A stretch of 10,444 nt of DNA, from positions 1 to 10,444 of the forward strand of contig JASLAV010001099.1 of NCBI GenBank assembly GCA_030146905.1. The letters are read 5' to 3'. The translations under genes and the position numbers were made by a program. Below, in pieces: positions 4,961-10,444 of the stretch; the stretch's first letter is position 1, and each line of letters starts with the position of its first letter. Origin of the DNA: Lentzea sp. (GTDB lineage Bacteria; Actinomycetota; Actinomycetes; Mycobacteriales; Pseudonocardiaceae). The notes under the pieces were generated by a model that worked only from the letters and a program-made list of their open reading frames with translations, ran no database searches and was not told where the DNA came from.

Positions 4961-7309
4961 ATGGGCGAGACGTTGGCCCTGCCGGTGCTGCCGCTGGACG
5001 ACGTTGTGGTGCTCCCCGGCATGGTGGTGCCGATCCGCATCTCCGGTGCGGACGCCAGCGCCGAGGCCCGTGCGGCCGTCGACGCGGCGACGACCGCGGC
5101 GAACCATCAAGTGCTGCTCGTCCCACGACTGGACGGCAAGTACGCCTCGGTCGGCACGCTGGCCGAGATCGAACAGGTGGGCCGCCTGCCCGGTGGCGAG
5201 CGCGCCGCCGTCGTGCGCGGCACCAAGCGCGTGCGCATCGGCACGGGGACGACGGGGCCGGGCGCGGCGCTGTGGGTCAACGCGACGATCGCGGACGAGT
5301 CCGAGATCACCGACCGGACCCGTGAGCTCGCGAAGCAGTACCGCGCGCTCGTGACGAACATCCTGCAGACGCGCGGCGCGTGGCAGATGGTCGACTCGGT
5401 GCAGCAGATCAGCGACCCGTCGGCGTTGGCCGACCTCGCGGGTTACGCCTCCTACCTCGACGAGAAGCAGAAGATCTGGCTGCTGGAGACGAGCGACGTC
5501 ACCACCCGGCTGGAGAAGCTCGTCGAGTGGGGCCAGGCACACCTGACCGAGCTCGACGTCAACGAGACGATCGCGAAGGACGTCAAGGAAGGCGTCGAGA
5601 AGCAGCAGCGGGAGTTCCTGCTGCGCCAGCAGATGGCCGCGATCCGCAAGGAGCTGGCCGAGCTCGACGGCAAGCCCGCCACCGAGCAGGAGGACTACCG
5701 AGCCCGCGTCGAGGCCGCCGAGCTGCCGGAGAAGGTCCTCAAGGCCGCTCTGGCCGAGGTCGACAAGCTGGAGCGCACCTCGGAGCAGTCGCCCGAGGTG
5801 GGCTGGATCCGGACGTGGCTCGACACCGTTCTCGAGATGCCGTGGAACTCCCGGACCGAGGACTCCTACGACATCAAGGCGGCGCGCGAGATCCTCGACG
5901 CCGACCACGCCGGTCTGGACGACGTGAAGCAGCGCATCACCGAGTACCTGGCCGTGCGCAAGCGTCGTGCCGACCGCGGCATGGGCGTCGTGGGCGGGCG
6001 TCGTTCCGGCGCCGTGCTCGCGCTGACGGGCCCTCCCGGCGTCGGCAAGACGTCGCTCGGCGAGTCCGTGGCACGGGCGATGGGCCGCAAGTTCGTCCGA
6101 GTGGCCCTCGGTGGCGTGCGCGACGAGGCCGAGATCCGCGGTCACCGCCGCACGTACGTCGGCGCGCTGCCCGGCCGGATCGTCCGCGCGATCAGCGAGG
6201 CCGGTTCGATGAACCCGGTCGTGCTGCTCGACGAGATCGACAAGGTCGGCTCCGACTACCGCGGCGACCCCACGGCGGCGTTGCTCGAGGTCCTGGACCC
6301 CGCGCAGAACCACACGTTCCGCGACCACTACCTGGAGGTCGAGCTCGACCTCTCGGACGTGGTGTTCCTCGCGACGGCCAACGTGCTGGAGTCGATCCCG
6401 GCGCCGTTGCTCGACCGCATGGAGCTCGTCCAGCTCGACGGCTACACCGAGGACGAGAAGGTCACGATCGCAAGCGGGCACCTGCTGCCGCGTCAGATCG
6501 AACGCGCGGGCCTCACTCCGCAGGACGTCACGTTCGAGAAGCCGGCGCTGCGCCAGCTGGCGGGCGAGTACACCCGCGAAGCCGGTGTGCGGCAGCTGGA
6601 ACGCGCTCTGTCGCGAATCCTGCGCAAGGTGACCGCGAAGGTCGCACTGGGCGAGGAGGAGCTGCCGATCACGGTCGACCAGCCGTCGCTCAAGTCGTAC
6701 CTGGGCAGCCCGAAGAACACCCCGGAGTCGGCCGAGCGCACCTCGGTCCCCGGTGTGGCGACGGGCCTGGCCGTCACGGGTGTCGGCGGTGACGTGCTGT
6801 TCATCGAGGCCTCGCTGGCCCCGAAGGACACCGGCGCGTCCGGCGTGACGCTGACGGGCCAGCTGGGCGACGTGATGAAGGAGTCCGCGCAGATCGCGCT
6901 GTCGTACCTGCGTTCGCACGACGACAGGGCCGCGGAGCTGGCCGACCGGGGAGTGCACATCCACGTCCCGGCGGGCGCGGTGCCGAAGGACGGTCCGTCC
7001 GCCGGCGTCACGATGACGACGGCGCTGGCCTCGCTGCTGTCCGGCCGCCCCGTGCGCTCGGACGTGGCGATGACGGGCGAGATCTCGCTGACCGGCCGGG
7101 TCCTGCCGATCGGTGGCGTGAAGCAGAAGCTCCTCGCCGCCCACCGCGCGGGCATCACGACCGTGCTGCTGCCCCAGCGCAACGAGCCGGACCTGGAAGA
7201 CGTGCCGGAGTCGGTGCGCGAGCAGCTGACCGTGCACTTCGTCTCGGACGTGGCCGAGGTGCTGGAGCACGCGCTGTCGACGGAGGCCGTCGCGACCGTC
7301 GCGGCCTGA
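4961..7309 (+). CDS. lon: ATP-dependent Lon protease (LonA)
   Basis: A 782-residue LonA protease, the normal length for the family: a cytosolic AAA+ hexamer that unfolds and degrades damaged or regulatory proteins. The N-terminal substrate domain begins LPVLPLDDVVVLPGMVVPI and is followed by a helical linker containing EFLLRQQMAAIRKEL. The AAA+ module has Walker A GPPGVGKT (357-364) and Walker B VVLLDEID (420-427). The protease domain has the nucleophile in PKDGPSAG (Ser680) and the catalytic Lys in GGVKQK (Lys723), keeping the 43-residue Ser-Lys spacing of E. coli Lon. The ATG at 4961 is chosen because GGAGG (4947-4951) lies nine bases before it; the in-frame GTG at 4952 and ATG at 4955 are too close to that site. 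A HAIR-like operator and possible SigR promoter precede it and a strong terminator follows, so it is monocistronic. Confidence 0.97.
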   Translation: MGETLALPVLPLDDVVVLPGMVVPIRISGADASAEARAAVDAATTAANHQVLLVPRLDGKYASVGTLAEIEQVGRLPGGERAAVVRGTKRVRIGTGTTGPGAALWVNATIADESEITDRTRELAKQYRALVTNILQTRGAWQMVDSVQQISDPSALADLAGYASYLDEKQKIWLLETSDVTTRLEKLVEWGQAHLTELDVNETIAKDVKEGVEKQQREFLLRQQMAAIRKELAELDGKPATEQEDYRARVEAAELPEKVLKAALAEVDKLERTSEQSPEVGWIRTWLDTVLEMPWNSRTEDSYDIKAAREILDADHAGLDDVKQRITEYLAVRKRRADRGMGVVGGRRSGAVLALTGPPGVGKTSLGESVARAMGRKFVRVALGGVRDEAEIRGHRRTYVGALPGRIVRAISEAGSMNPVVLLDEIDKVGSDYRGDPTAALLEVLDPAQNHTFRDHYLEVELDLSDVVFLATANVLESIPAPLLDRMELVQLDGYTEDEKVTIASGHLLPRQIERAGLTPQDVTFEKPALRQLAGEYTREAGVRQLERALSRILRKVTAKVALGEEELPITVDQPSLKSYLGSPKNTPESAERTSVPGVATGLAVTGVGGDVLFIEASLAPKDTGASGVTLTGQLGDVMKESAQIALSYLRSHDDRAAELADRGVHIHVPAGAVPKDGPSAGVTMTTALASLLSGRPVRSDVAMTGEISLTGRVLPIGGVKQKLLAAHRAGITTVLLPQRNEPDLEDVPESVREQLTVHFVSDVAEVLEHALSTEAVATVAA

Positions 7310-7325
7310 CGGCTCCACCTGAGTC

Positions 7326-7370
7326 CCTCGTGGGGGCAGTAGCGGCGACTACTGCCCCCACGAGGCTTTT
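7326..7370 (+). terminator. Intrinsic terminator of lon
   Basis: A 17-bp perfect stem, CCTCGTGGGGGCAGTAG (7326-7342) with CTACTGCCCCCACGAGG (7349-7365), and a six-base loop is followed by CTTTTG. It begins 17 bases after the lon stop codon. The stem also lies 19 bases beyond the stop of the convergent AMIN-like operon, so it may help block both transcripts, although only the plus strand has a T-run. Confidence 0.93.
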
Positions 7371-7383
7371 GCTGTCCTTGTGA

Positions 7384-7860
7384 CTACAGGCCGATGTCGA
7401 TGACGACCCGGCTCGGGTTCGTCAGCGTGAAGACCCGGTGCCACGAGTACGTGTTGCTGTACCCGACCGCGATCCCCAGCGTGGCCTCGAAGTCGCACGT
7501 GAGCGCGACGCCGCGGACGTGGGTGAGACCCGGCGTCGCGAAGTTCCGCGAACCGGAGTAGGTCACGTTCCCGTTGTCGTCGTGCGCGGCGGCACTGATC
7601 AACGTGACCTGCAGGATCTCCTGGACGTCACCGCCCGCGACGGTGATCGGGTCGCCGGACGCGCAGTGCGACACGCTGGTGACCTCACTGGCGCGGTGTT
7701 CCGTCGGCAGCGCGGACATGTCCAGCACGATGCGGCTGAACCCGGCGTGCTGCCCGGTTCTGATGTCCGACAGCGTGGGCGTGCTTTGCGCCGACGCCAT
7801 CGGAACGAACGTGAAGACCGACAGCACTGCTACCAGCACCGCGGCAAGACGTTTGTTCAT
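7384..7860 (-). CDS. Secreted AMIN-like domain protein (third of three paralogues)
   Basis: A 158-residue exported protein. The signal peptide is MNKRLAAVLVAVLSVFTFVPMASA (cleavage after about residue 24). The mature part has the actinobacterial AMIN-like pattern: LSDIRTGQHAGFSRIVLDM (30-48), a middle ITVAGGDVQEILQVTL segment, TCDFEATLGIAVGY (121-134) and the closing VFTLTNPSRVVIDI (143-156). Cys66 and Cys122 occur at matching places in all three paralogues and probably form a disulphide. AMIN domains are known to target periplasmic or wall proteins to the envelope; the function of this stand-alone version is not known. The ATG at 7860 follows GAGAGGGGG, whose last base lies six bases upstream. 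It is the last gene of the probable operon, 72 bp after its neighbour. GGCCCC at 7865-7870 is complementary to GGGGCC at 7926-7931, which may pair across the ribosome binding site. Confidence 0.8.
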   Translation of the reverse strand: MNKRLAAVLVAVLSVFTFVPMASAQSTPTLSDIRTGQHAGFSRIVLDMSALPTEHRASEVTSVSHCASGDPITVAGGDVQEILQVTLISAAAHDDNGNVTYSGSRNFATPGLTHVRGVALTCDFEATLGIAVGYSNTYSWHRVFTLTNPSRVVIDIGL

Positions 7861-7932
7861 CTTCGGCCCCCTCTCAGGGCTCACTCGATGTCTTCAAGAC
7901 GTGTGACCCACGACACAGTTGCTTCGGGGCCA

Positions 7933-8400
7933 CTACGAGTGGATGTCGATGACGACCCGGTCGGGGTTGGTCAGCGTGTAGACCTGGTGCGTCGAGCTCG
8001 GGTTCGCGTACCCGACCGCGATGCCGAGCGTCGCCTCGAAGTCGCACGAGATGGCGATGCCCTTGACGTTGGTCAGGCCCTGCGGCACGAAGTTGCGCGG
8101 CCCGGTGTACGTCCGGTTGAAGTTCTCGTCGTACGTCGCGGCGCTGAAGAGCGTCGTGTTGACGATCTCCTGGCCCGCCACGGGAACGCGCTTGTCCGCC
8201 GCGCAGTCCCACACCTCGGTGACCTCGTTGGAAACGGAACCGCTCGGCAGGCCGTTCATGGTGAGGACGACCCGCTCGAAGCCGTCGTGCTTGCCGGTCT
8301 GGATGCCCGTGAGCTCGGCGTGGCCGCTCGCCGACGCGGCCGGAACGAACGTGAACGCCGCGAGCACTGCGAGCAGCACTGCGGTGAAACGCTTCTTCAT
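7933..8400 (-). CDS. Secreted AMIN-like domain protein (second of three paralogues)
   Basis: A 155-residue exported protein closely similar to the next gene downstream. The signal peptide is MKKRFTAVLLAVLAAFTFVPAASA. Domain landmarks are LTGIQTGKHDGFERVVLTM (30-48), RVPVAGQEIVNTTLF (71-85), SCDFEATLGIAVGYANP (118-134) and VYTLTNPDRVVIDIHS (140-155). The conserved pair is Cys66 and Cys119. The segment CDFEATLGIAVGY is identical in the 7384-7860 gene, pointing to a fairly recent duplication of these two. The ATG at 8400 is preceded by AGGGAG four bases upstream; a longer upstream reading frame lacks a signal peptide at its start and is rejected. It lies 20 bp after the first paralogue, so the two are co-transcribed. 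No enzymatic motif is seen, and a structural or ligand-binding envelope role is possible. Confidence 0.8.
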   Translation of the reverse strand: MKKRFTAVLLAVLAAFTFVPAASASGHAELTGIQTGKHDGFERVVLTMNGLPSGSVSNEVTEVWDCAADKRVPVAGQEIVNTTLFSAATYDENFNRTYTGPRNFVPQGLTNVKGIAISCDFEATLGIAVGYANPSSTHQVYTLTNPDRVVIDIHS

Positions 8401-8420
8401 TCGTCTCCCTATGCGGACTT

Positions 8421-8870
8421 TCAGCTGTTGTGGATGTCCACCACGACACGTGCCGGGCCGTCCAGGACCGAGATCGTGTACGCGCGGCCGGTGCCGGCGT
8501 ACCCGATCGCGAATCCCAGGTGTGCCTCGAAGTCGCACGTGTTCGAGACGCTCCGGACCTCGCTGAGTCCAGGCGTGTCGAAGGCGCGTGGCCCGCTGTG
8601 GCCGTGAGCGTTCGCGGGCTGCATGCTCACGACCAGGAACTCGTCACCCTTGGCGGAGATCGGCTTGCCGGACCCGCAGTTCTCCGGCTGGGCCGTGCGG
8701 TGCTCGGACACGCTCGGCCGAGCCCCGCCGAAGTCGAACACGACCCGGTCGAACCCGGCGTGCCGCCCGGTCCGGATGCCGGTCAACCCGGTCGCCTCGG
8801 CCGCCGAAGCGGCCGGCACGACGCTCGTCACCATCGCCGCGGCGACGAGCACTGCTGCGATCTGCTTCAT
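8421..8870 (-). CDS. Secreted AMIN-like domain protein (first of three paralogues)
   Basis: A 149-residue exported protein, the most divergent of the three. The signal peptide runs to about residue 23 (VVPAASA). The domain starts with LTGIRTGRHAGFDRVVFDFG (29-48), the form most often seen in AMIN-like proteins, and continues with TCDFEAHLGFAIGY (111-124) and the closing ARVVVDIHNS. Cys65 and Cys112 are the conserved pair; the part between them is shorter than in the two other copies and rich in Gly and His (AHGHSG). The ATG at 8870 follows CTGGGGA, part of a tandem octamer, four bases upstream. The deacetylase gene ends 64 bp upstream on the same strand, so this is probably the second gene of a four-gene operon. 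Function unknown. Confidence 0.8.
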   Translation of the reverse strand: MKQIAAVLVAAAMVTSVVPAASAAEATGLTGIRTGRHAGFDRVVFDFGGARPSVSEHRTAQPENCGSGKPISAKGDEFLVVSMQPANAHGHSGPRAFDTPGLSEVRSVSNTCDFEAHLGFAIGYAGTGRAYTISVLDGPARVVVDIHNS

Positions 8871-8874
8871 TCGA

Positions 8875-8890
8875 TCCCCAGTTCCCCAGT
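8875..8890 (-). repeat. Tandem octamer containing the ribosome binding site
   Basis: ACTGGGGA is repeated exactly twice head to tail on the minus strand just before the 8421-8870 gene. Each copy carries a GGGGA that could pair with 16S rRNA; the nearer one is well placed for the ATG at 8870. It may be a duplicated Shine-Dalgarno or a replication-slippage product. Confidence 0.5.
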
Positions 8891-8934
8891 CCCCCACCCC
8901 TGGTCACGCGCGCGCCGCCGCCGGGGTTGCACGG

Positions 8935-9705
8935 CTACCCGAGAAAGTCCTCCAGCGGCACCGGGGTGAGCCCGTCCTGCTTGGCACGGTTGAGGAACGC
9001 GGTGAAGTCCTCGACGAACGTGGTGCGGAAGTGCATGAGCACGATGTCCCCGGGCTTGAGCCGATCCCCGGACTGGAACTGCACGCGCCCGTCGTTGACG
9101 GCGGCGGTCCAGTTGACGAGCGCCTTGAACCCGCAACTGGCAGCGGCGTGGCGCGTGGTCACGTCGAAGTTGCCGAACGGCGGCCGGAACAACGTCGGCC
9201 GCTTCCCGTAGTCCCCCGCCAGGAAGTCGGCGTTCCCGCAGATCTCCTGCTTCTGGAACTCGAACGGCCTGCCGATCAGGTTCGGGTGGCTGGTCGTGTG
9301 GCTGTGCACGGTGACGGGCAGTTGCTTGAAGTAGTCCTTGTGCCCCTCGGCGTACTTCGTGTTGAGGAACACCGACGGCCACACCCCGGCCTCGATCATC
9401 AACTCCTGGGCCTTCGGATGCAGCACAGCCCCGTCATCGACGGTGATGAACACGTACGGCTTGTCGGTCGGGATGTGCGTGACAACAGGCACCATCCCGT
9501 CGACGACAGCCGGCGCGTGAGCCTGCACGGTCCCGTACGGATAGGGCGGCTCGAACATCCGCTCGGGCCGCTCGGCAGCAGTGGTCGTGGTGCCGGTCGG
9601 CGCCGTGGTGAGCACAGAACCGCCAGGCTGCCCATCAGGCGTGTGTCCACATGAAACAAGCGCAACGACCAACACGAATGCAGCACAAAGCCGCAACTTG
9701 AACAT
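8935..9705 (-). CDS. NodB-type polysaccharide deacetylase lipoprotein
   Basis: A 256-residue carbohydrate esterase family 4 protein that probably removes acetyl groups from peptidoglycan or another surface polysaccharide. A lipoprotein signal peptide ends in LVSC (16-19), so Cys19 should be lipidated and the protein anchored outside the membrane, followed by a Gly/Thr-rich linker (20-45). NodB motifs in order are ITVDDG (88-92... the Asp pair is 90-91), HTTSH (136-140; metal His residues), RPPFG (174-178), and the final LMHF (223-226) with His225. Thus the metal triad Asp91, His136 and His140 and the presumed base Asp90 are all present and activity is expected. The usual Phe of TFDDG is Val. 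The ATG at 9705 follows GGAGGGGGAG; an upstream GTG at 9726 is less suitable. It probably heads the operon with the three AMIN-like genes. Confidence 0.9.
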   Translation of the reverse strand: MFKLRLCAAFVLVVALVSCGHTPDGQPGGSVLTTAPTGTTTTAAERPERMFEPPYPYGTVQAHAPAVVDGMVPVVTHIPTDKPYVFITVDDGAVLHPKAQELMIEAGVWPSVFLNTKYAEGHKDYFKQLPVTVHSHTTSHPNLIGRPFEFQKQEICGNADFLAGDYGKRPTLFRPPFGNFDVTTRHAAASCGFKALVNWTAAVNDGRVQFQSGDRLKPGDIVLMHFRTTFVEDFTAFLNRAKQDGLTPVPLEDFLG

Positions 9706-9794
9706 CAATCTCCCCCTCCACGCCAAGGACGTCGCGCAGGCCGTCCCGGTTGCACGGGGATAGGCTCGAACTGATCACAAGAAGGAGGAGTTCC

Positions 9795-10322
9795 ATGAGC
9801 CTCGAGCGCCCAGTCGCTCCAGACCCGTACCTGTTGCTCCCGCAGGTCGGCACCTTCACAGTCACCTCGACGGACGTGAGCGACGGCAAGCAGCTCCCCG
9901 ACGCCCAGGTCTTCGAAGGCGGCAACACCTCACCGCAACTCTCCTGGTCGGGCTTCCCGGCGGAGACCAAGAGCTTCGTGGTCACCTGCTACGACCCGGA
10001 CGCCCCCACCCCGTCCGGCTTCTGGCACTGGGTGGCCGTGAACATCCCGGCCACGACGACGTCACTGGACACCGGAGCCGGCGCCTCGGACGACACACTG
10101 CCCGGAGACGCCTTCCACGTCCGCTCCGACTACAGCACCCGAGCCTTCGGAGGAGCGGCCCCACCGAAGGGCGACCACCCGCACCGCTACTACTTCGTGG
10201 TGCACGCGGTAGACGTGGAAAAGCTGGACGTGGACGCAGACGCGTCCCCGGCAGTGGTGAGCTTCAACCTGGCCTTCCACACCCTGGCCAGGGCAATCAT
10301 CACCCCGACCTACCAGCACTGA
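9795..10322 (+). CDS. YbhB/YbcL family PEBP (Raf-kinase-inhibitor-like) protein
   Basis: A 175-residue phosphatidylethanolamine-binding-protein-family member of typical bacterial size, without a signal peptide. The anion-binding pocket is seen in [14 protein letters not shown] (67-80) and [16 protein letters not shown] (119-134), preceded by [11 protein letters not shown] (41-51). Bacterial PEBPs bind small anionic or phosphorylated ligands, but their biological roles are largely undefined. The ATG at 9795 follows a strong AAGGAGG (9782-9788) at six bases, which rules out the longer frame from 9750. It is divergent from the deacetylase gene with 89 bp between starts; TAGGCT at 9761-9766 could be a -10, but no good -35 is seen. 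Confidence 0.92.
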   Translation: MSLERPVAPDPYLLLPQVGTFTVTSTDVSDGKQLPDAQVFEGGNTSPQLSWSGFPAETKSFVVTCYDPDAPTPSGFWHWVAVNIPATTTSLDTGAGASDDTLPGDAFHVRSDYSTRAFGGAAPPKGDHPHRYYFVVHAVDVEKLDVDADASPAVVSFNLAFHTLARAIITPTYQH

Positions 10323-10342
10323 GCCGCAGGCAGTAGGTCTTC

Positions 10343-10357
10343 CGGAGCGCAGCTCCG
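10343..10357 (+). terminator. Short hairpin after the PEBP gene
   Basis: CGGAGC-GCA-GCTCCG forms a six-pair stem with a three-base loop 20 bases after the stop codon. No T-run follows, so it is only a weak candidate terminator, though U-less hairpins are common after genes in GC-rich actinomycetes. Confidence 0.35.
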
Positions 10358-10360
10358 CGC

Positions 10361-10444
10361 GGTGGGGTGGCGGCCCCCGAGGCGCCCCCCGGGGGGGGCC
10401 CCCACGGGTGGGGAGGGGGGGGGGCCCCCCCCCACCCCACCCAC
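10361..10444. other. GC-homopolymer fold-back at the sequence end, probable assembly artefact
   Basis: The last 84 bases are nearly all G and C, with runs of up to 10 G and 9 C. The segment 10406-10424 is almost the exact inverse of 10425-10442, and GGTGGGGTGG (10361-10370) is perfectly inverted at 10432-10441. Nothing codes here. A snap-back end of this kind is typical of an unreliable contig terminus rather than a biological repeat. Confidence 0.7.

Noticed and set aside
4793..7318. An 841-codon open frame on the minus strand opposite lon
   Set aside because: Its composition is typical of an antisense shadow, it shows no domain, and lon on the plus strand has complete catalytic motifs.
1..10444. 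Mobile element, integrase, CRISPR array or toxin-antitoxin pair
   Set aside because: No transposase, recombinase, regularly spaced repeats or paired small toxin-like ORFs were found on either strand.

Overview
This is a high-GC actinomycete chromosomal segment. The evidence is strong GC3 bias, long open antisense frames, a DUF574-type methyltransferase, AMIN-like secreted proteins, a HAIR-like operator before lon, and a TAnnnT promoter with an apparent leaderless GTG start. A member of the Pseudonocardiaceae is plausible, but that is an inference. No mobile element, CRISPR array, rRNA or tRNA is seen. The right end looks like a contig edge with a GC fold-back artefact.

Layout. (1) 3-925, plus strand: the 3' end of an ABC exporter gene, translationally coupled (GTGA overlap) to a Vat/CatB-type xenobiotic acetyltransferase. 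(2) 992-2872: a patatin-like lipase with a membrane block and a Cys/His cluster inserted into its catalytic domain. (3) 2855-4026: promoter, 15-codon leader ORF, two mutually exclusive RNA helices, then a single-chain PheRS-like protein. (4) 3999-4793, minus strand: a DUF574 SAM-dependent methyltransferase whose 3' end overlaps the PheRS-like gene by 28 bp. (5) 4794-4960: a divergent control region with an inverted repeat, a SigR-like promoter and a HAIR-like operator. (6) 4961-7309: lon, closed by a strong intrinsic terminator at 7326-7370. (7) 9705-7384, minus strand: a probable operon of a NodB-type polysaccharide deacetylase lipoprotein and three tandem paralogous secreted AMIN-like proteins. 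(8) 9795-10322: a YbhB/PEBP-family protein, divergent from the deacetylase.

The most unusual locus is 2855-4026. The 342-residue protein has the catalytic core and C-terminal FDX-ACB domain of the single-chain (mitochondrial-type) phenylalanyl-tRNA synthetase layout, yet it contains no phenylalanine at all. The signature phenylalanines of the family are replaced, for example FPF by HPY. Its mRNA appears to begin at the GTG of a 15-codon leader peptide with one Phe codon (the rare TTT) at position 4. This is followed by a 14-bp helix that competes with a second helix around the ribosome binding site. Together these suggest an emergency PheRS paralogue that is switched on by shortage of charged tRNA-Phe and can be made without phenylalanine. 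The sequence features are directly visible; the physiological model is inference.

The rest of the window is mostly envelope and protein-quality functions: lon under apparent heat/thiol-stress control, and a cell-surface operon of one carbohydrate deacetylase lipoprotein with three small exported proteins.
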